From: JBDHWG01 sp046328525
GTDB taxonomy: Bacteria; Chloroflexota; Anaerolineae; Epilineales; JAHCIE01
Direction: 5' to 3'
Length of the DNA: 64,000 nt
NCBI GenBank assembly: GCA_046328525.1
Contig: JAXLWK010000011.1
Location: 166,638-230,637 of the forward strand
Part shown: piece by piece, positions 33,657 to 41,862 of the stretch
Layout: every line of letters begins with the position of its first letter
How positions within the stretch are numbered: position 1 is the stretch's first letter
Program-made: the position numbers and the translations under genes
The notes under the pieces: model-generated
Told to the model about the DNA's origin: nothing
The model's input: the letters and a program-made list of their open reading frames with translations, nothing else
Database searches by the model: none

Positions 33657-35891
33657 CTAGCTTTCTGTCTCCCCCTCTCCCCCTGTGGGAGAGGGGGCAG
33701 GGGGGGTGAGGGACGCCTCCGACTCGCCCTCCGGCGCCAGGATGAGCTGGTAGGCGTACTCAACGATGCCACGGCGGATGCAGCCCTCGGCGTCCCGCAG
33801 CCTGTCGCGCAGCACGATGTTCTCCGGCTCGGCGTAACGGACGGCCTGCCGCAGCTGGCCGAGCAGGTCAATCGTCTTTTGCAGCCCCTGGATGATGTCG
33901 CCCTCGGCCAGGCCGACGAGCGCCGCCGCCTGGGGCAGCGGCGCGCCCTGCGCCCACAGCAGCGCCGGCCCGGCGAACGACTCCGACAGGAACGTCGAGA
34001 CGGCGACGTCGGCCGTCGCCTCGGCCTGCAACACCTCGCTGTGGATGTCGAACACCGCGCGCCGCGCCCGCGCCAGGCTGCGCGTCCACGGCACCTCCGG
34101 CGTTGTCAAAAGCTCGCGGTCGAACGCGAACCAGGACACAGCCTCGGCTACCTCCTCCGCCGGCAGGTCGTCCAGGACGTGCCGCCGCAGCATCTCGGCC
34201 AGGGTCAGGCTGTTGGTGTCGAAGATGCGGGCCAGCCACTTCGCGCGCTCCGTCAGGCGATTGTGGATCACATAGCCAAACTGGCCGAGCACCTGCTCCA
34301 GGCGGCGCACGAAGCGCCGCGCGCCGCGCCGCGCCCGGTAGCTGGCCTGGTCAATCTCGTCGTCCAGGTCATCCATGCGATCGAAGTAGCGTCGCGCTCG
34401 CGTCTCGTCGTAGTCCGCGCGCAGCTTGAGCTGCTCGACGCGCTGCGCCACCTTGAAGCGCTGAACGGCCGCGTCCGCCATGTCGTCGTCGCGCTGGAAC
34501 CGCTTCAGCGAGGCGGCCGTCAGGTCCACCATAAGGCGGTCGCCGACGTCGTCCTGCCACAGGTTGACCAGGGCGTTGTAGCCCGGCGCGAACGCCGACT
34601 CCAGCGGCAGCAGCTCGGCCGTCGCCAGGTCGGCCATGCGCTGGGCGGACACCAGGGGCGAGTAGGGGATGACGACCGTGCCGAGGGTGTCCAGGCCGCG
34701 CCGCCCGGCCCGCCCGGCCATCTGGCGCAGCTCGTTGGGCAAGAGCATCCGCCGCCGCTCGCCGTCGTACTTAGACGCCTCGCCGATGATGACGGTGCGG
34801 GCGGGCATGTTGACGCCCAGGGCGAGGGTGTCCGTGGCAAAGACGGCGCGCAGGCGGTTGGCGGCGAACTGCTCCTCAACGAACACCTTTAAAATGGGCA
34901 GGATACCGGCGTGGTGGAAGGCGACGCCGAAGGGCAACAGCGCCCGCAGGTCCGCGACCTGCTTGATAGAGCGGTCGGCGATGTCGAGCGCGCCGATGCG
35001 CTCGTCGAATGCCGCCACCAGGTCGTCGGCGTGGGCGACGCGCAGCAGCGTCTTGCACGTCGCCGCCGCGTCCTCGACGAGCTTGCGCGAGAACAGGAAG
35101 TAGAGCGCGGGTAGGCGCTCCATCGCGTCGAGGGCGTTGATGATCTCCAGCGGCGTCGGGATGGCGTGGGGCTTGCCGTGACCCTCCGTGCCGTTGGCGC
35201 GCGGCACCCAGCCGCCGCGCTGGCTGCGCGCCAACTCGCCGCCGATGCGATCCCGCAGCTTAATGCGGCCGTCGCTGCTCACCAGGAGCCTCATCTCCTC
35301 GTCCACGAAGTACTGGTACTCCAGCGGAACGACGCGGTAGTCGCTCGTGATCAGGGCCACGTCGCCGCGCAGCGCCGAGAGCCACGCCGCGATCTCCATG
35401 GCGTTCGGCACCGTGGCGGAGAGGCACACCAGGCACACCGAGGGCGGCGCGAGGATGATGGCCTCCTCCCACGCCGTCCCCCGCTCCCGGTCGGCCAGGT
35501 AGTGCACCTCGTCGAAGACAACGTAGGCGATGTCCGCCTCGTCGCCTTGCAGGAGCATGTTGCGGTAGACCTCGGTCGTCATCACCACCAGTGGCGCCGT
35601 CGGGTTCTCCACCAGGTCGCCGGTCATCAGGCCCACGCGCTCGGCGCCGTACTGGGCGCGGAAGTCGCGGAACTTCTGATTGGAGAGGGCCTTCAGCGGC
35701 GTGGTGTAGACGACGCGGCGGTTCGCGCTCAGCGCCGACCACACAGCGTACTCGGCGACGACGGTCTTGCCCGTTCCCGTGGGCGCGGCCACGAACACCG
35801 ACTGGTCGTGGGCCAGGTACTGGATCGCCTCGCGCTGGAATGGGTCCAGCGGGAACGGATAGCGCGCCTCAAACTCCTGCACAGCAGACAT
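33657..35891 (-). CDS. SKI2/Mtr4-like DEVH-box helicase
   Basis: 744-residue superfamily 2 helicase. Motifs are in order: FQREAIQYL, Walker A AAPTGTGKT (about 35-43), TTPLKALSNQKF, MTGD, MTTEVYRNML, Walker B FDEVHYLAD near 126, LSATVPN, FHHAGILP, FATDTLALGVNMPAR, and QMAGRAGRRGLDTLG. A C-terminal DSHCT-type helical region follows, as in bacterial HelY and eukaryotic Ski2/Mtr4, which unwind RNA or RNA-DNA hybrids. The last 20 or so codons (SLTPPAPSPTGGEGETES) are made from a dispersed palindromic repeat (33671-33713), so that insertion rewrote the C-terminus. The ATG begins 1 nt after the YjbQ stop codon, showing tight coupling. Sharing an operon with the nuclease-helicase suggests a common nucleic-acid role. 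Confidence 0.9.
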   Translation of the reverse strand: MSAVQEFEARYPFPLDPFQREAIQYLAHDQSVFVAAPTGTGKTVVAEYAVWSALSANRRVVYTTPLKALSNQKFRDFRAQYGAERVGLMTGDLVENPTAPLVVMTTEVYRNMLLQGDEADIAYVVFDEVHYLADRERGTAWEEAIILAPPSVCLVCLSATVPNAMEIAAWLSALRGDVALITSDYRVVPLEYQYFVDEEMRLLVSSDGRIKLRDRIGGELARSQRGGWVPRANGTEGHGKPHAIPTPLEIINALDAMERLPALYFLFSRKLVEDAAATCKTLLRVAHADDLVAAFDERIGALDIADRSIKQVADLRALLPFGVAFHHAGILPILKVFVEEQFAANRLRAVFATDTLALGVNMPARTVIIGEASKYDGERRRMLLPNELRQMAGRAGRRGLDTLGTVVIPYSPLVSAQRMADLATAELLPLESAFAPGYNALVNLWQDDVGDRLMVDLTAASLKRFQRDDDMADAAVQRFKVAQRVEQLKLRADYDETRARRYFDRMDDLDDEIDQASYRARRGARRFVRRLEQVLGQFGYVIHNRLTERAKWLARIFDTNSLTLAEMLRRHVLDDLPAEEVAEAVSWFAFDRELLTTPEVPWTRSLARARRAVFDIHSEVLQAEATADVAVSTFLSESFAGPALLWAQGAPLPQAAALVGLAEGDIIQGLQKTIDLLGQLRQAVRYAEPENIVLRDRLRDAEGCIRRGIVEYAYQLILAPEGESEASLTPPAPSPTGGEGETES
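33671..33713. repeat. Palindromic element inside the 3' end of the SKI2-like gene
   Basis: CCCCCTCTCCCCC and GGGAGAGGGGG arms with a short loop, then a GGGGGTGAGGGA tail. It belongs to the same family as 29150-29245 and 47914-47957. It encodes the final residues of the helicase. Confidence 0.85.
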
Positions 35892-35892
35892 A

Positions 35893-36324
35893 CTACTCCC
35901 CCAGAATCTGCACCAGAACCTCGCGGCTCAGCGGACCGTCGTACTCGGCGAAGTATACCCGCTGCCGGCCGCCCTTGATGAGCTTGCCATCGGCGATGGG
36001 AAACATCGCAAAGTAGCCGCTCAGGATGCTGCGCAGGTGAGCGTGGGCGTTGAAGCCCAGGCGGCCGTCGAAGTCCAGGTAGCGGTTGTGCCAGTACTCG
36101 CCCTCTTCCGGCGCGAGCCGCGCCAGGTGCGCCAGCACGTCGCGCTCCAGGCACTCGATGCCCTCGGTCACGACGACACCGGCGGACGTGTGGAGGTTGA
36201 TGATGTTCACCAGGCCGTTCGTGACACCGCTCGCGGCGACGGCCTCCTCCACCAGGGGCGTCACGTCAATCAGCTCCTGCTCGCGGCGGCTCTGCACCGT
36301 CAGTTTCTCCAGTTTGATGATCAT
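35893..36324 (-). CDS. YjbQ/UPF0047 family protein
   Basis: 143-residue protein of the YjbQ/UPF0047 family, a small trimeric beta-fold. Members show secondary thiamine-phosphate synthase activity in E. coli, but their main role is unclear. Diagnostic segments are INLHTSAGVVVTEGIECLERDVL, WHNRYLDFDGRLGFNAHAHLRSILSGY and RVYFAEYDGPLSREVLVQILG, with conserved histidines. Its ATG overlaps the TGA of the amidohydrolase gene (ATGA, 36321-36324), and its TAG is 1 nt from the next ATG. It is therefore embedded in a tightly coupled operon between a hydrolase and a helicase. Nothing in the sequence ties it to thiamine synthesis here. Confidence 0.9.
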   Translation of the reverse strand: MIIKLEKLTVQSRREQELIDVTPLVEEAVAASGVTNGLVNIINLHTSAGVVVTEGIECLERDVLAHLARLAPEEGEYWHNRYLDFDGRLGFNAHAHLRSILSGYFAMFPIADGKLIKGGRQRVYFAEYDGPLSREVLVQILGE

Positions 36325-37172
36325 GCCGGACGCTCCCCTATAAGTTTCTCCCCATTCTCCTGGAAGATCAAATGCTGACAGTCCTCGCTCAGCCCCAGCT
36401 TCTTCACCGCGTGCACCATGTTCTTGATCTCGACGCGCGGATAGTTGGAGCCGAAGACGACCTGGTGGCGCAGGCTGCGCTCGAACACGGTCAGCGGAAC
36501 CTGCTTCGACATCATGAAGGCGATGAAGTCCCAGGGATTATCAAAGTACAGCGCCGCCGTGTCGAGGTGGATGTTGGGGTACTTCAGCGCCAGCATCACG
36601 CTGTCGAGCACCCACGGCCAGCCCATGTGGGCGATGACGATGTTGAGCTTGGGGAAGTCGCAGGCCACGTCCTCCAGGAACAGCGGCTGCGCCCAGCTCG
36701 CCTTCGCCTTCGGCTCCCAGCTCATCCCGCAGTGGATAACGACGGGGATGCCGAGGTCTTGCGCCGCCTCATAGATCGGGTACGCTTTCGCGCGGTCGTG
36801 GGGGAAGAATTCCTGGGTCGGCGGCGAGAGCTTCAGGCCACGCAGCCCCAGCCCGCGGATCGCCGCTTCCAGCTCCTGCGGCGCGTTCGGGTTATGGGGG
36901 TCCACGCTGGCGAAGCCGATGAACCTGTTGCTCATCTGGCACAGCTCGGCGATCTGCTCGTTGGAGTAGAGCTTGACGCCGCGTGCCGTCGTCGCGTCAA
37001 TCGGCAGGACCACGGCGCGCTCGATGCCGGCCACGTCCATCTGCAGGTGGAACGTCTCCAGTGGCTGCAACCGATTGCCAATGTAGAACACGTCGCGTGC
37101 CACCGCCAGTAGCTCAGGGTGGCGGTCGGCCATCTCCTGCACCAGCATCGGGTGGGTATGAAAGTCAATCAT
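36321..37172 (-). CDS. Amidohydrolase (Amidohydro_2, TIM-barrel)
   Basis: 283-residue TIM-barrel metal-dependent hydrolase or decarboxylase. It begins with the metal motif DFHTHP, followed by GLRGLKLSPPTQEFFPHD, the IPVVIHCGMSW strand with a ligand His, and IVIAHMGWPW. The last strand reads VVFGSNYPRVEI. In most relatives this position is GSDYP or GTDYP, where the Asp is a catalytic or metal residue; here it is Asn. This may weaken or change the chemistry. It starts 12 nt after the SIS isomerase stop and overlaps yjbQ by 4 nt. It is not a NagA-type deacetylase. The substrate is unknown. Confidence 0.82.
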   Translation of the reverse strand: MIDFHTHPMLVQEMADRHPELLAVARDVFYIGNRLQPLETFHLQMDVAGIERAVVLPIDATTARGVKLYSNEQIAELCQMSNRFIGFASVDPHNPNAPQELEAAIRGLGLRGLKLSPPTQEFFPHDRAKAYPIYEAAQDLGIPVVIHCGMSWEPKAKASWAQPLFLEDVACDFPKLNIVIAHMGWPWVLDSVMLALKYPNIHLDTAALYFDNPWDFIAFMMSKQVPLTVFERSLRHQVVFGSNYPRVEIKNMVHAVKKLGLSEDCQHLIFQENGEKLIGERPA

Positions 37173-37184
37173 GAGATCGTTTCC

Positions 37185-38231
37185 TTAGAGCCGCACCACG
37201 GCGTCGAGGTTGGTCGGGCGGTCGGGGTCCAGGCCCTTCGCCGTCGCCCGGTAGTAAGCCAGCAGTTGCAGAATCGGCAGGTAGAGCGGCGCGCGGGCAA
37301 TCGCGTCCATGCCCGACTTCAGCTCCACGGCGTAGTCAGCGGGCAACCCCTCGACGCGCTCGGCGATCGTCAGCACCTTCGCGCCCAGGTCGCGCATCTC
37401 CTGGAGCACCGCGCCCTCCTGCTCTCGCGCCGCGTCACCCACCAGGCCGACGACGAGCATGTCTGGGCCGACGACAGACTTCGGGCCGTGGCGGAACTCC
37501 ATGAAGTGGAACGCCTCGGACGGCGAGAGCGACATCTCCTTCATCTTGAGCATGGCCTCGTTCGCCAGCCCGTAGTTCGCGCCGGAGCCGAGGAACACGA
37601 AACGGGCAATGGACTCCGTCTCGCCGAGCCAGCGCGCCAGCGGCTCGTAGGCCGGTATCAGGGCGTTTACCACATCCGGCAGCCCGGCCAGCCGCTCCAG
37701 GTCCGGCCAGCCCGCCGCCAGCCCGGCCAGCGCCTGGGTCAGCACGAGCATGCTGGTGAACGAGCGCGTCTGGGCCACGCTCTCCTCCTCAGCCTTGACG
37801 GTCATCAGCGACAGCGGCGCCAGGCGGCCGAGGCTGCTCTTCGGGTAGCAGCCGACGCTCAGCCAGTCGCCCTCGGTGCGGGTCTGGTACGTCTCTACGG
37901 CTCGCAGGGTCTCTGTCGTCTCGCCGGAGCGAGACACGGCGACGAGCAGCGCGGGCGCGGGCCGCGCCAGGGCCTGGTCGGGGAAGAGCCATACTTCGGA
38001 GGCGGGCAGGGCCGTCGCGCGATAGCCGGTCCACGCGCGCCAGATGGCCGCCGCCGACTGGGACAGGTAGTACGTCGAGCCGCAGCCGACGAACAGCGTG
38101 TCGCCCCGCGACGGATCGAGCGCCTTGCCCAGTTCGGCGGCGCGGACCCCGGCGGCCGCGAGGCTCGCCGCCCACGCCTCCCCCTGCCCGACGATTTCCT
38201 GATACGTATGTTGTCCAGACATGACTTCCAT
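37185..38231 (-). CDS. SIS-domain sugar isomerase/deaminase (GlmS-isomerase or AgaS type)
   Basis: 348-residue protein with two SIS phosphosugar-binding domains and no glutaminase domain. The first has DTLFVGCGSTYYLSQSAA and LLVAVSRSGETTETLRAVE. The second has FVFLGSGANYGLANEAMLKMKEMSLSPSEAFHFMEFRHGPKSVV, which is very similar to the isomerase half of GlmS. Stand-alone proteins of this kind act as glucosamine-6-phosphate deaminases or ketose/aldose isomerases. I chose ATG 38231, which has GGAGG 8 nt upstream; an ATG also lies at 38222. It leads the minus-strand operon and lies near ROK kinase and GH20 hexosaminidase genes, so amino-sugar-6-phosphate is the likely substrate. Confidence 0.85.
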   Translation of the reverse strand: MEVMSGQHTYQEIVGQGEAWAASLAAAGVRAAELGKALDPSRGDTLFVGCGSTYYLSQSAAAIWRAWTGYRATALPASEVWLFPDQALARPAPALLVAVSRSGETTETLRAVETYQTRTEGDWLSVGCYPKSSLGRLAPLSLMTVKAEEESVAQTRSFTSMLVLTQALAGLAAGWPDLERLAGLPDVVNALIPAYEPLARWLGETESIARFVFLGSGANYGLANEAMLKMKEMSLSPSEAFHFMEFRHGPKSVVGPDMLVVGLVGDAAREQEGAVLQEMRDLGAKVLTIAERVEGLPADYAVELKSGMDAIARAPLYLPILQLLAYYRATAKGLDPDRPTNLDAVVRL

Positions 38232-38286
38232 ATAGATAACCTCCATTTTCCAGCATATAGGACTTCGGCAGTTTGCAAAACGATTG

Positions 38287-38602
38287 GACCGCGAAAAGCA
38301 CGAAAGAACACGAAAGGCGCGAAAAGAGAGTCCCCGCGCGTCCCCTCCTGAATATAAGCCCTGGGCTGCTCGCGGCGGACGGTCGCCGTAGGCTCAAGCC
38401 TACGGCTACTCATGCAAGCCCAAGGGGCTAGGGGAGACAGAGTGGCAGCCTCTCAGGCTTGCACCCGTAGCCCGCTGCTTCAGCGGCGGGCGGACCTGGC
38501 GTTCGGGGTGACAGCGATGTTCACCCGCGCGGCCGGTAAACGCCGGTGCATGACCCACTTTCGTGTCTTTCGCGGCCTTTCGCCACTTTCGTGGTCCTGA
38601 CG
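38287..38602. repeat. Composite repeat: REP-like unit flanked by inverted ACGAAAG-rich arms
   Basis: The centre (38386-38492) is REP-like: CCGTAGGCTCAAGCCTACGG, GCCCAAGGGGC, AGCCTCTCAGGCT and a CCGCTGcttCAGCGG hairpin. On each side are related arms in opposite orientation: ACGAAAG/GCGAAAAG motifs at 38287-38326 and CTTTCG motifs at 38552-38602. There is no gene in this 390-bp stretch. Confidence 0.75.
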
Positions 38603-38624
38603 TTCATGCGCCCCATCGTCCCCG

Positions 38625-39623
38625 CTATGGCGCGACCAGCGCCGCCGCGCCCAGGAGGGCCACATCGTTGCCCAGCGCCGTCAGGCGCACCTTCTGCGGC
38701 GCGTACATCTCCGCGAACGTCGTCGACTCGGCAGCGCGGCGGGCGAGGTCCTGGTAGATGGGCGCGGTGAGGGCATCGCCCACGCCGACCAATCCGCCCC
38801 CCAGGACGACGAGCTGCGGGTCGAAGAACATGATGAGCTGCTGGACGGCTTCGGCCAGCGTCACGCCCGTCGCCTCGACGATGCCCTGCGCCACGGCGTC
38901 GCCGGCCGCCGCCGCCTCGAACACCATGCGCGTCGTGACAGGGCCGCCCGCGTCATTCGCCATCTCCGCCAGTTGCGTCGGCTGCCACTCGTCCACCGCC
39001 GCCTGTCCCCGCGCCGCGATCCCCGGCCCCGACGCGATGGCCTCCAGGCAGCCGCGCGCGCCGCACTTGCAGAGCGGCCCCCGCGGGTCGAACACGGTGT
39101 GGCCGATCTCCCCCGCCAGCCCGCTCATCCCACGGTAGAGCTTGCCGTCCAGCACCAGCCGCGACGCAATCCCCGTGCCGAGGCTCAGGTACACCATCGC
39201 CGCCACGCCGCGCCCGGCGCCGTAGTGGCTCTCGCCCAGCGCCGCCGCCCCGACGTCGTTCTCGACGGCGCACGGCCGGCCCAGGGCATCGGAGAGGTAG
39301 GCGACGACGGGGGCGTCGTGCCAGCCCACGTTGACCGAGTACACCCCCAGGCCGCGCACCGGGTCCACCTTACCCGGCACACCCAGGCCGACGGCCGTGA
39401 TGTCCGAGAGAGCCACGCCCGCCGCCGCCACCGCTGTGTGGATCGTCGCGGCCACGCCGCGCAGGGTAGGCTCCGCGCCGCCGAGCTGCGTCGCGGTCTG
39501 CGTGCGCCCGAACAGGCGGCCGCTCGCATCCACGACCGCCGCCGCCGTCTTCGTGCCGCCGACATCTACCCCGACCACCAGGGGCGGCTGCGCTGCCGCA
39601 GCGTTGTCTGCAATTTCCGTCAC
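38625..39623 (-). CDS. ROK-family sugar kinase
   Basis: 332-residue ATP-dependent kinase of the ROK family (glucokinase, N-acetylglucosamine and N-acetylmannosamine kinases). The ATP phosphate loop is VGVDVGGTKTAAAVVD at about residues 17-32. The active-site region is AVENDVGAAALGE, and the family zinc motif is EIGHTVFDPRGPLCKCGARGCLEAIASG (CxCGxxGCxE). No N-terminal helix-turn-helix is present, so it is an enzyme rather than a repressor. The start is a GTG at 39623 with AGGAGG upstream; the nearby ATG is out of frame. It is divergent from the GH20 gene with only 52 bp between them, which suggests shared control and N-acetylglucosamine or another hexosamine as substrate. Confidence 0.9.
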   Translation of the reverse strand: MTEIADNAAAAQPPLVVGVDVGGTKTAAAVVDASGRLFGRTQTATQLGGAEPTLRGVAATIHTAVAAAGVALSDITAVGLGVPGKVDPVRGLGVYSVNVGWHDAPVVAYLSDALGRPCAVENDVGAAALGESHYGAGRGVAAMVYLSLGTGIASRLVLDGKLYRGMSGLAGEIGHTVFDPRGPLCKCGARGCLEAIASGPGIAARGQAAVDEWQPTQLAEMANDAGGPVTTRMVFEAAAAGDAVAQGIVEATGVTLAEAVQQLIMFFDPQLVVLGGGLVGVGDALTAPIYQDLARRAAESTTFAEMYAPQKVRLTALGNDVALLGAAALVAP

Positions 39624-39675
39624 GCGGCATTTCCTCCTACAATAGCATCACAATCCCACAATGGAGTGACTCCCC

Positions 39676-41676
39676 ATGCCCGATTTGCATTTCATTCCTG
39701 AGCCGAGCCTCATCGAGAGGCGACACGGCGCTTTCCCCCTGACCGCCGCGACCCGCATCCTTGTTGCCCCCGACGCCAGCGCTGCGACTCGCTTCGCCGC
39801 CGCCGACCTCGCCGGCGCGGTTCAGCGCGTCACCGGCCTGACCCTCCCTATCGAGGCCCCGTCCGACGACGCCGACAACGCCATTCGCCTCGCCCTCGGC
39901 CAGACAGGCCAGGGGCCGGAGGGCTACGTCCTGGAGATCGGCGCGGGCGGCGTCGTGATCACGGCCGAGAGCGAGGCCGGGCTGTTCTACGGCGTCCAGA
40001 CCCTCAGCCAGGCGCTCAAGACCGGGGGCCGCCTGCTGCCCGCGTTGCGCATCGAGGACAGGCCGGTCCTGGCGCATCGCGGTCTCATGCTCGACGTCTC
40101 GCGCGGCCGCGTCCCGCGCCTGGACTACCTCAAGCGCGTGGCCGCCTTCCTCGCTCACTACAAGATCAACCAGTTCCAGCTGTACGTCGAGCACACCTTT
40201 GTGTTCAGCCGCCACGCCGACTTCGCCGAGTCCGTCGGCGCGCTGACGCCGGCCGAGATCCGCGAGCTGGACGCCTTCTGCCGCGAGCGCCACGTCGAGC
40301 TTGTCCCTAACCTCCAGTCCTACGGCCACCACCGCTCCCTGCTGGCCCTCGACCAGTACAAGCACCTCTCCGAGACCGTATGGCCGTGGTCGCTGACACC
40401 GGACAACGAGGAGACCTACCGGCTCCTCGACGAGTGGTACGGCGAGATGCTGCCCAACTTCACCTCCATGCAGCTCAACGTTGACTGCGACGAGACCATA
40501 GATCACGGCCTCGGCCAGTCGGCGGCGCTGGCGGCCGAGCGCGGCAAGGGCCGCCTCTACCTGGACCACATCCTGCGCCTGCGCGAGCTGGCGGCGAAGC
40601 ATGGCCGCCGCATCCAGGTCTGGGCCGACATCATCAACGAGTACCCTGAGCTGATCCCGGAGATCCCCGACGACGTCATCCTACTCGACTGGTGGTACGA
40701 GAGCCAGCCCACCTACCCGACGATTGACGCCATCGCCAGGGCCGGCCGCCGCTTCATGGTCTGCCCCGGCGTGTCCGCCTGGAACACGACGTTCCCGCGC
40801 ATTGACAACGCCCTCGGCAACATTCGCGGCTACACGCGGGCGGGCATCGCCGCCGGCGCCGTCGGCATGCTCAACACCGAGTGGGGCGACTACGGCCACT
40901 ACCAGCAGCCCGAAGCCTCCCTCTACCTCTACGCCTTCGGCGCAGAGACGGCGTGGACCGGCGGCGCGACCGAGCCGGCGGACTTCGACCGCCATGTCGG
41001 CCCCCTGGTCTACGGCGACCTCTCCGGCCGCGTCGTCGCCGCGATCCGCCGCCTGGGCAAGGCCATGCTGCAACCGGCGATTCGCGCCCACAACCGCTCA
41101 GACGCCGTCTACGCCATCTTCGACGATCCCCTCGCCGGCCGCACCGCCGACATCCCGGCCGACGTCGTCAAGGAGCTGGCCGCCGCCGCCGCCGAAGCCC
41201 TGCCCGTCTTCGCGTCCCTGCCCGACGAAACGCTGCGCCACGAGCTGTCCTTCGCCGCCTACCAGGTCGCTTTCGCCGCCGCGAAGGTCGCGCTGACCCA
41301 GGAAAGCCGCGCCGCGCTCCAGGACGGCCGCGACATGACGCCGCTCATCGGACGCCTGAAGGCACAGCGCGCGGCGCTCGCTGCCATGCGCGCCGAGTTC
41401 GAGCAGTTGTGGCTGGCCGTGTCGAAACGCGCCGAGATCGCCCTGAGCCTGAGCTACTACGACACGGCCCTGGCGCACCACGACGACGCGATCGCCTGGA
41501 TCGAGTCGGGTGGGCGCGACGTGTCCACCTACCCCATGCGGGAGCAGGTGCTGCTCTGGGAAGTCGGCTTCCACCACCTGATGGAATTGGTAGCGCTGGT
41601 CGGCTTCGAGAACCTGCCGCCGGTCGTCCAGGGCTGGCTCGGCCAGGCCCCCGACATGCCGTCGAAGGTGGATTAG
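39676..41676 (+). CDS. Glycoside hydrolase family 20 beta-N-acetylhexosaminidase
   Basis: 666-residue enzyme without a signal peptide, predicted to remove terminal beta-linked GlcNAc or GalNAc in the cytoplasm. An N-terminal GH20b-type domain (about 20-130) ends in GVQTLSQALK, and the catalytic TIM barrel follows (RGLMLDVSRGRVPRLDYLKR). The catalytic Asp-Glu pair is in LNVDCDETIDHG (Asp272-Glu273). The C-terminal 200 residues are helical. Homologous residues sit where expected, although the barrel is more divergent than in classical secreted enzymes. Cytoplasmic location fits an import-then-cleave pathway fed by the Opp/Dpp-type transporter downstream. It is divergent from the ROK kinase gene. 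Confidence 0.87.
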   Translation: MPDLHFIPEPSLIERRHGAFPLTAATRILVAPDASAATRFAAADLAGAVQRVTGLTLPIEAPSDDADNAIRLALGQTGQGPEGYVLEIGAGGVVITAESEAGLFYGVQTLSQALKTGGRLLPALRIEDRPVLAHRGLMLDVSRGRVPRLDYLKRVAAFLAHYKINQFQLYVEHTFVFSRHADFAESVGALTPAEIRELDAFCRERHVELVPNLQSYGHHRSLLALDQYKHLSETVWPWSLTPDNEETYRLLDEWYGEMLPNFTSMQLNVDCDETIDHGLGQSAALAAERGKGRLYLDHILRLRELAAKHGRRIQVWADIINEYPELIPEIPDDVILLDWWYESQPTYPTIDAIARAGRRFMVCPGVSAWNTTFPRIDNALGNIRGYTRAGIAAGAVGMLNTEWGDYGHYQQPEASLYLYAFGAETAWTGGATEPADFDRHVGPLVYGDLSGRVVAAIRRLGKAMLQPAIRAHNRSDAVYAIFDDPLAGRTADIPADVVKELAAAAAEALPVFASLPDETLRHELSFAAYQVAFAAAKVALTQESRAALQDGRDMTPLIGRLKAQRAALAAMRAEFEQLWLAVSKRAEIALSLSYYDTALAHHDDAIAWIESGGRDVSTYPMREQVLLWEVGFHHLMELVALVGFENLPPVVQGWLGQAPDMPSKVD

Positions 41677-41679
41677 GTG

Positions 41680-41838
41680 TCATGCTGAGTGCAACGAAGC
41701 ATCCCGGCCCGGTCGGGGACTCTTCGCTATCGCTCAGAGTGACAGCGGCAACGCAAAGGCGCAGAGGCGCAAAGGAAGAGCAAAATCCTGTTCTTATCCC
41801 TTTGCGTCTTTGCGTCTTTGCGTTCCTTTCCTCTTCGG
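41680..41838. repeat. Two dispersed imperfect palindromes
   Basis: The first (41680-41743) has arms TCATGCTGAG and CTCAGAGTGA with GAAGCATC/GACTCTTC inside. The second (about 41748-41836) has GCAAAGGCGCAGAGGCGCAAAGG-like left arms and CTTTGCGTCTTTGCG right arms, and matches the element at 63582-63667. They fill the gap between the GH20 gene and the convergent oxidoreductase gene. Confidence 0.8.
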
Positions 41839-41862
41839 ACCCAGCTGTGAGCAATGCGCCTT

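Noticed and set aside
33641..33871. An N-terminal extension of the nuclease-helicase up to 33871
   Set aside because: It overlaps the 3' end of the SKI2-like gene in another frame and passes through the palindromic repeat; the composition is Arg/Ser-rich shadow sequence. The ATG at 33640 fits better.
36321..37172. NagA (N-acetylglucosamine-6-phosphate deacetylase) for the amidohydrolase
   Set aside because: Length and motifs (DFHTHP, AHMGWPW, GSNYPR) fit the Amidohydro_2 type, not the NagA type.
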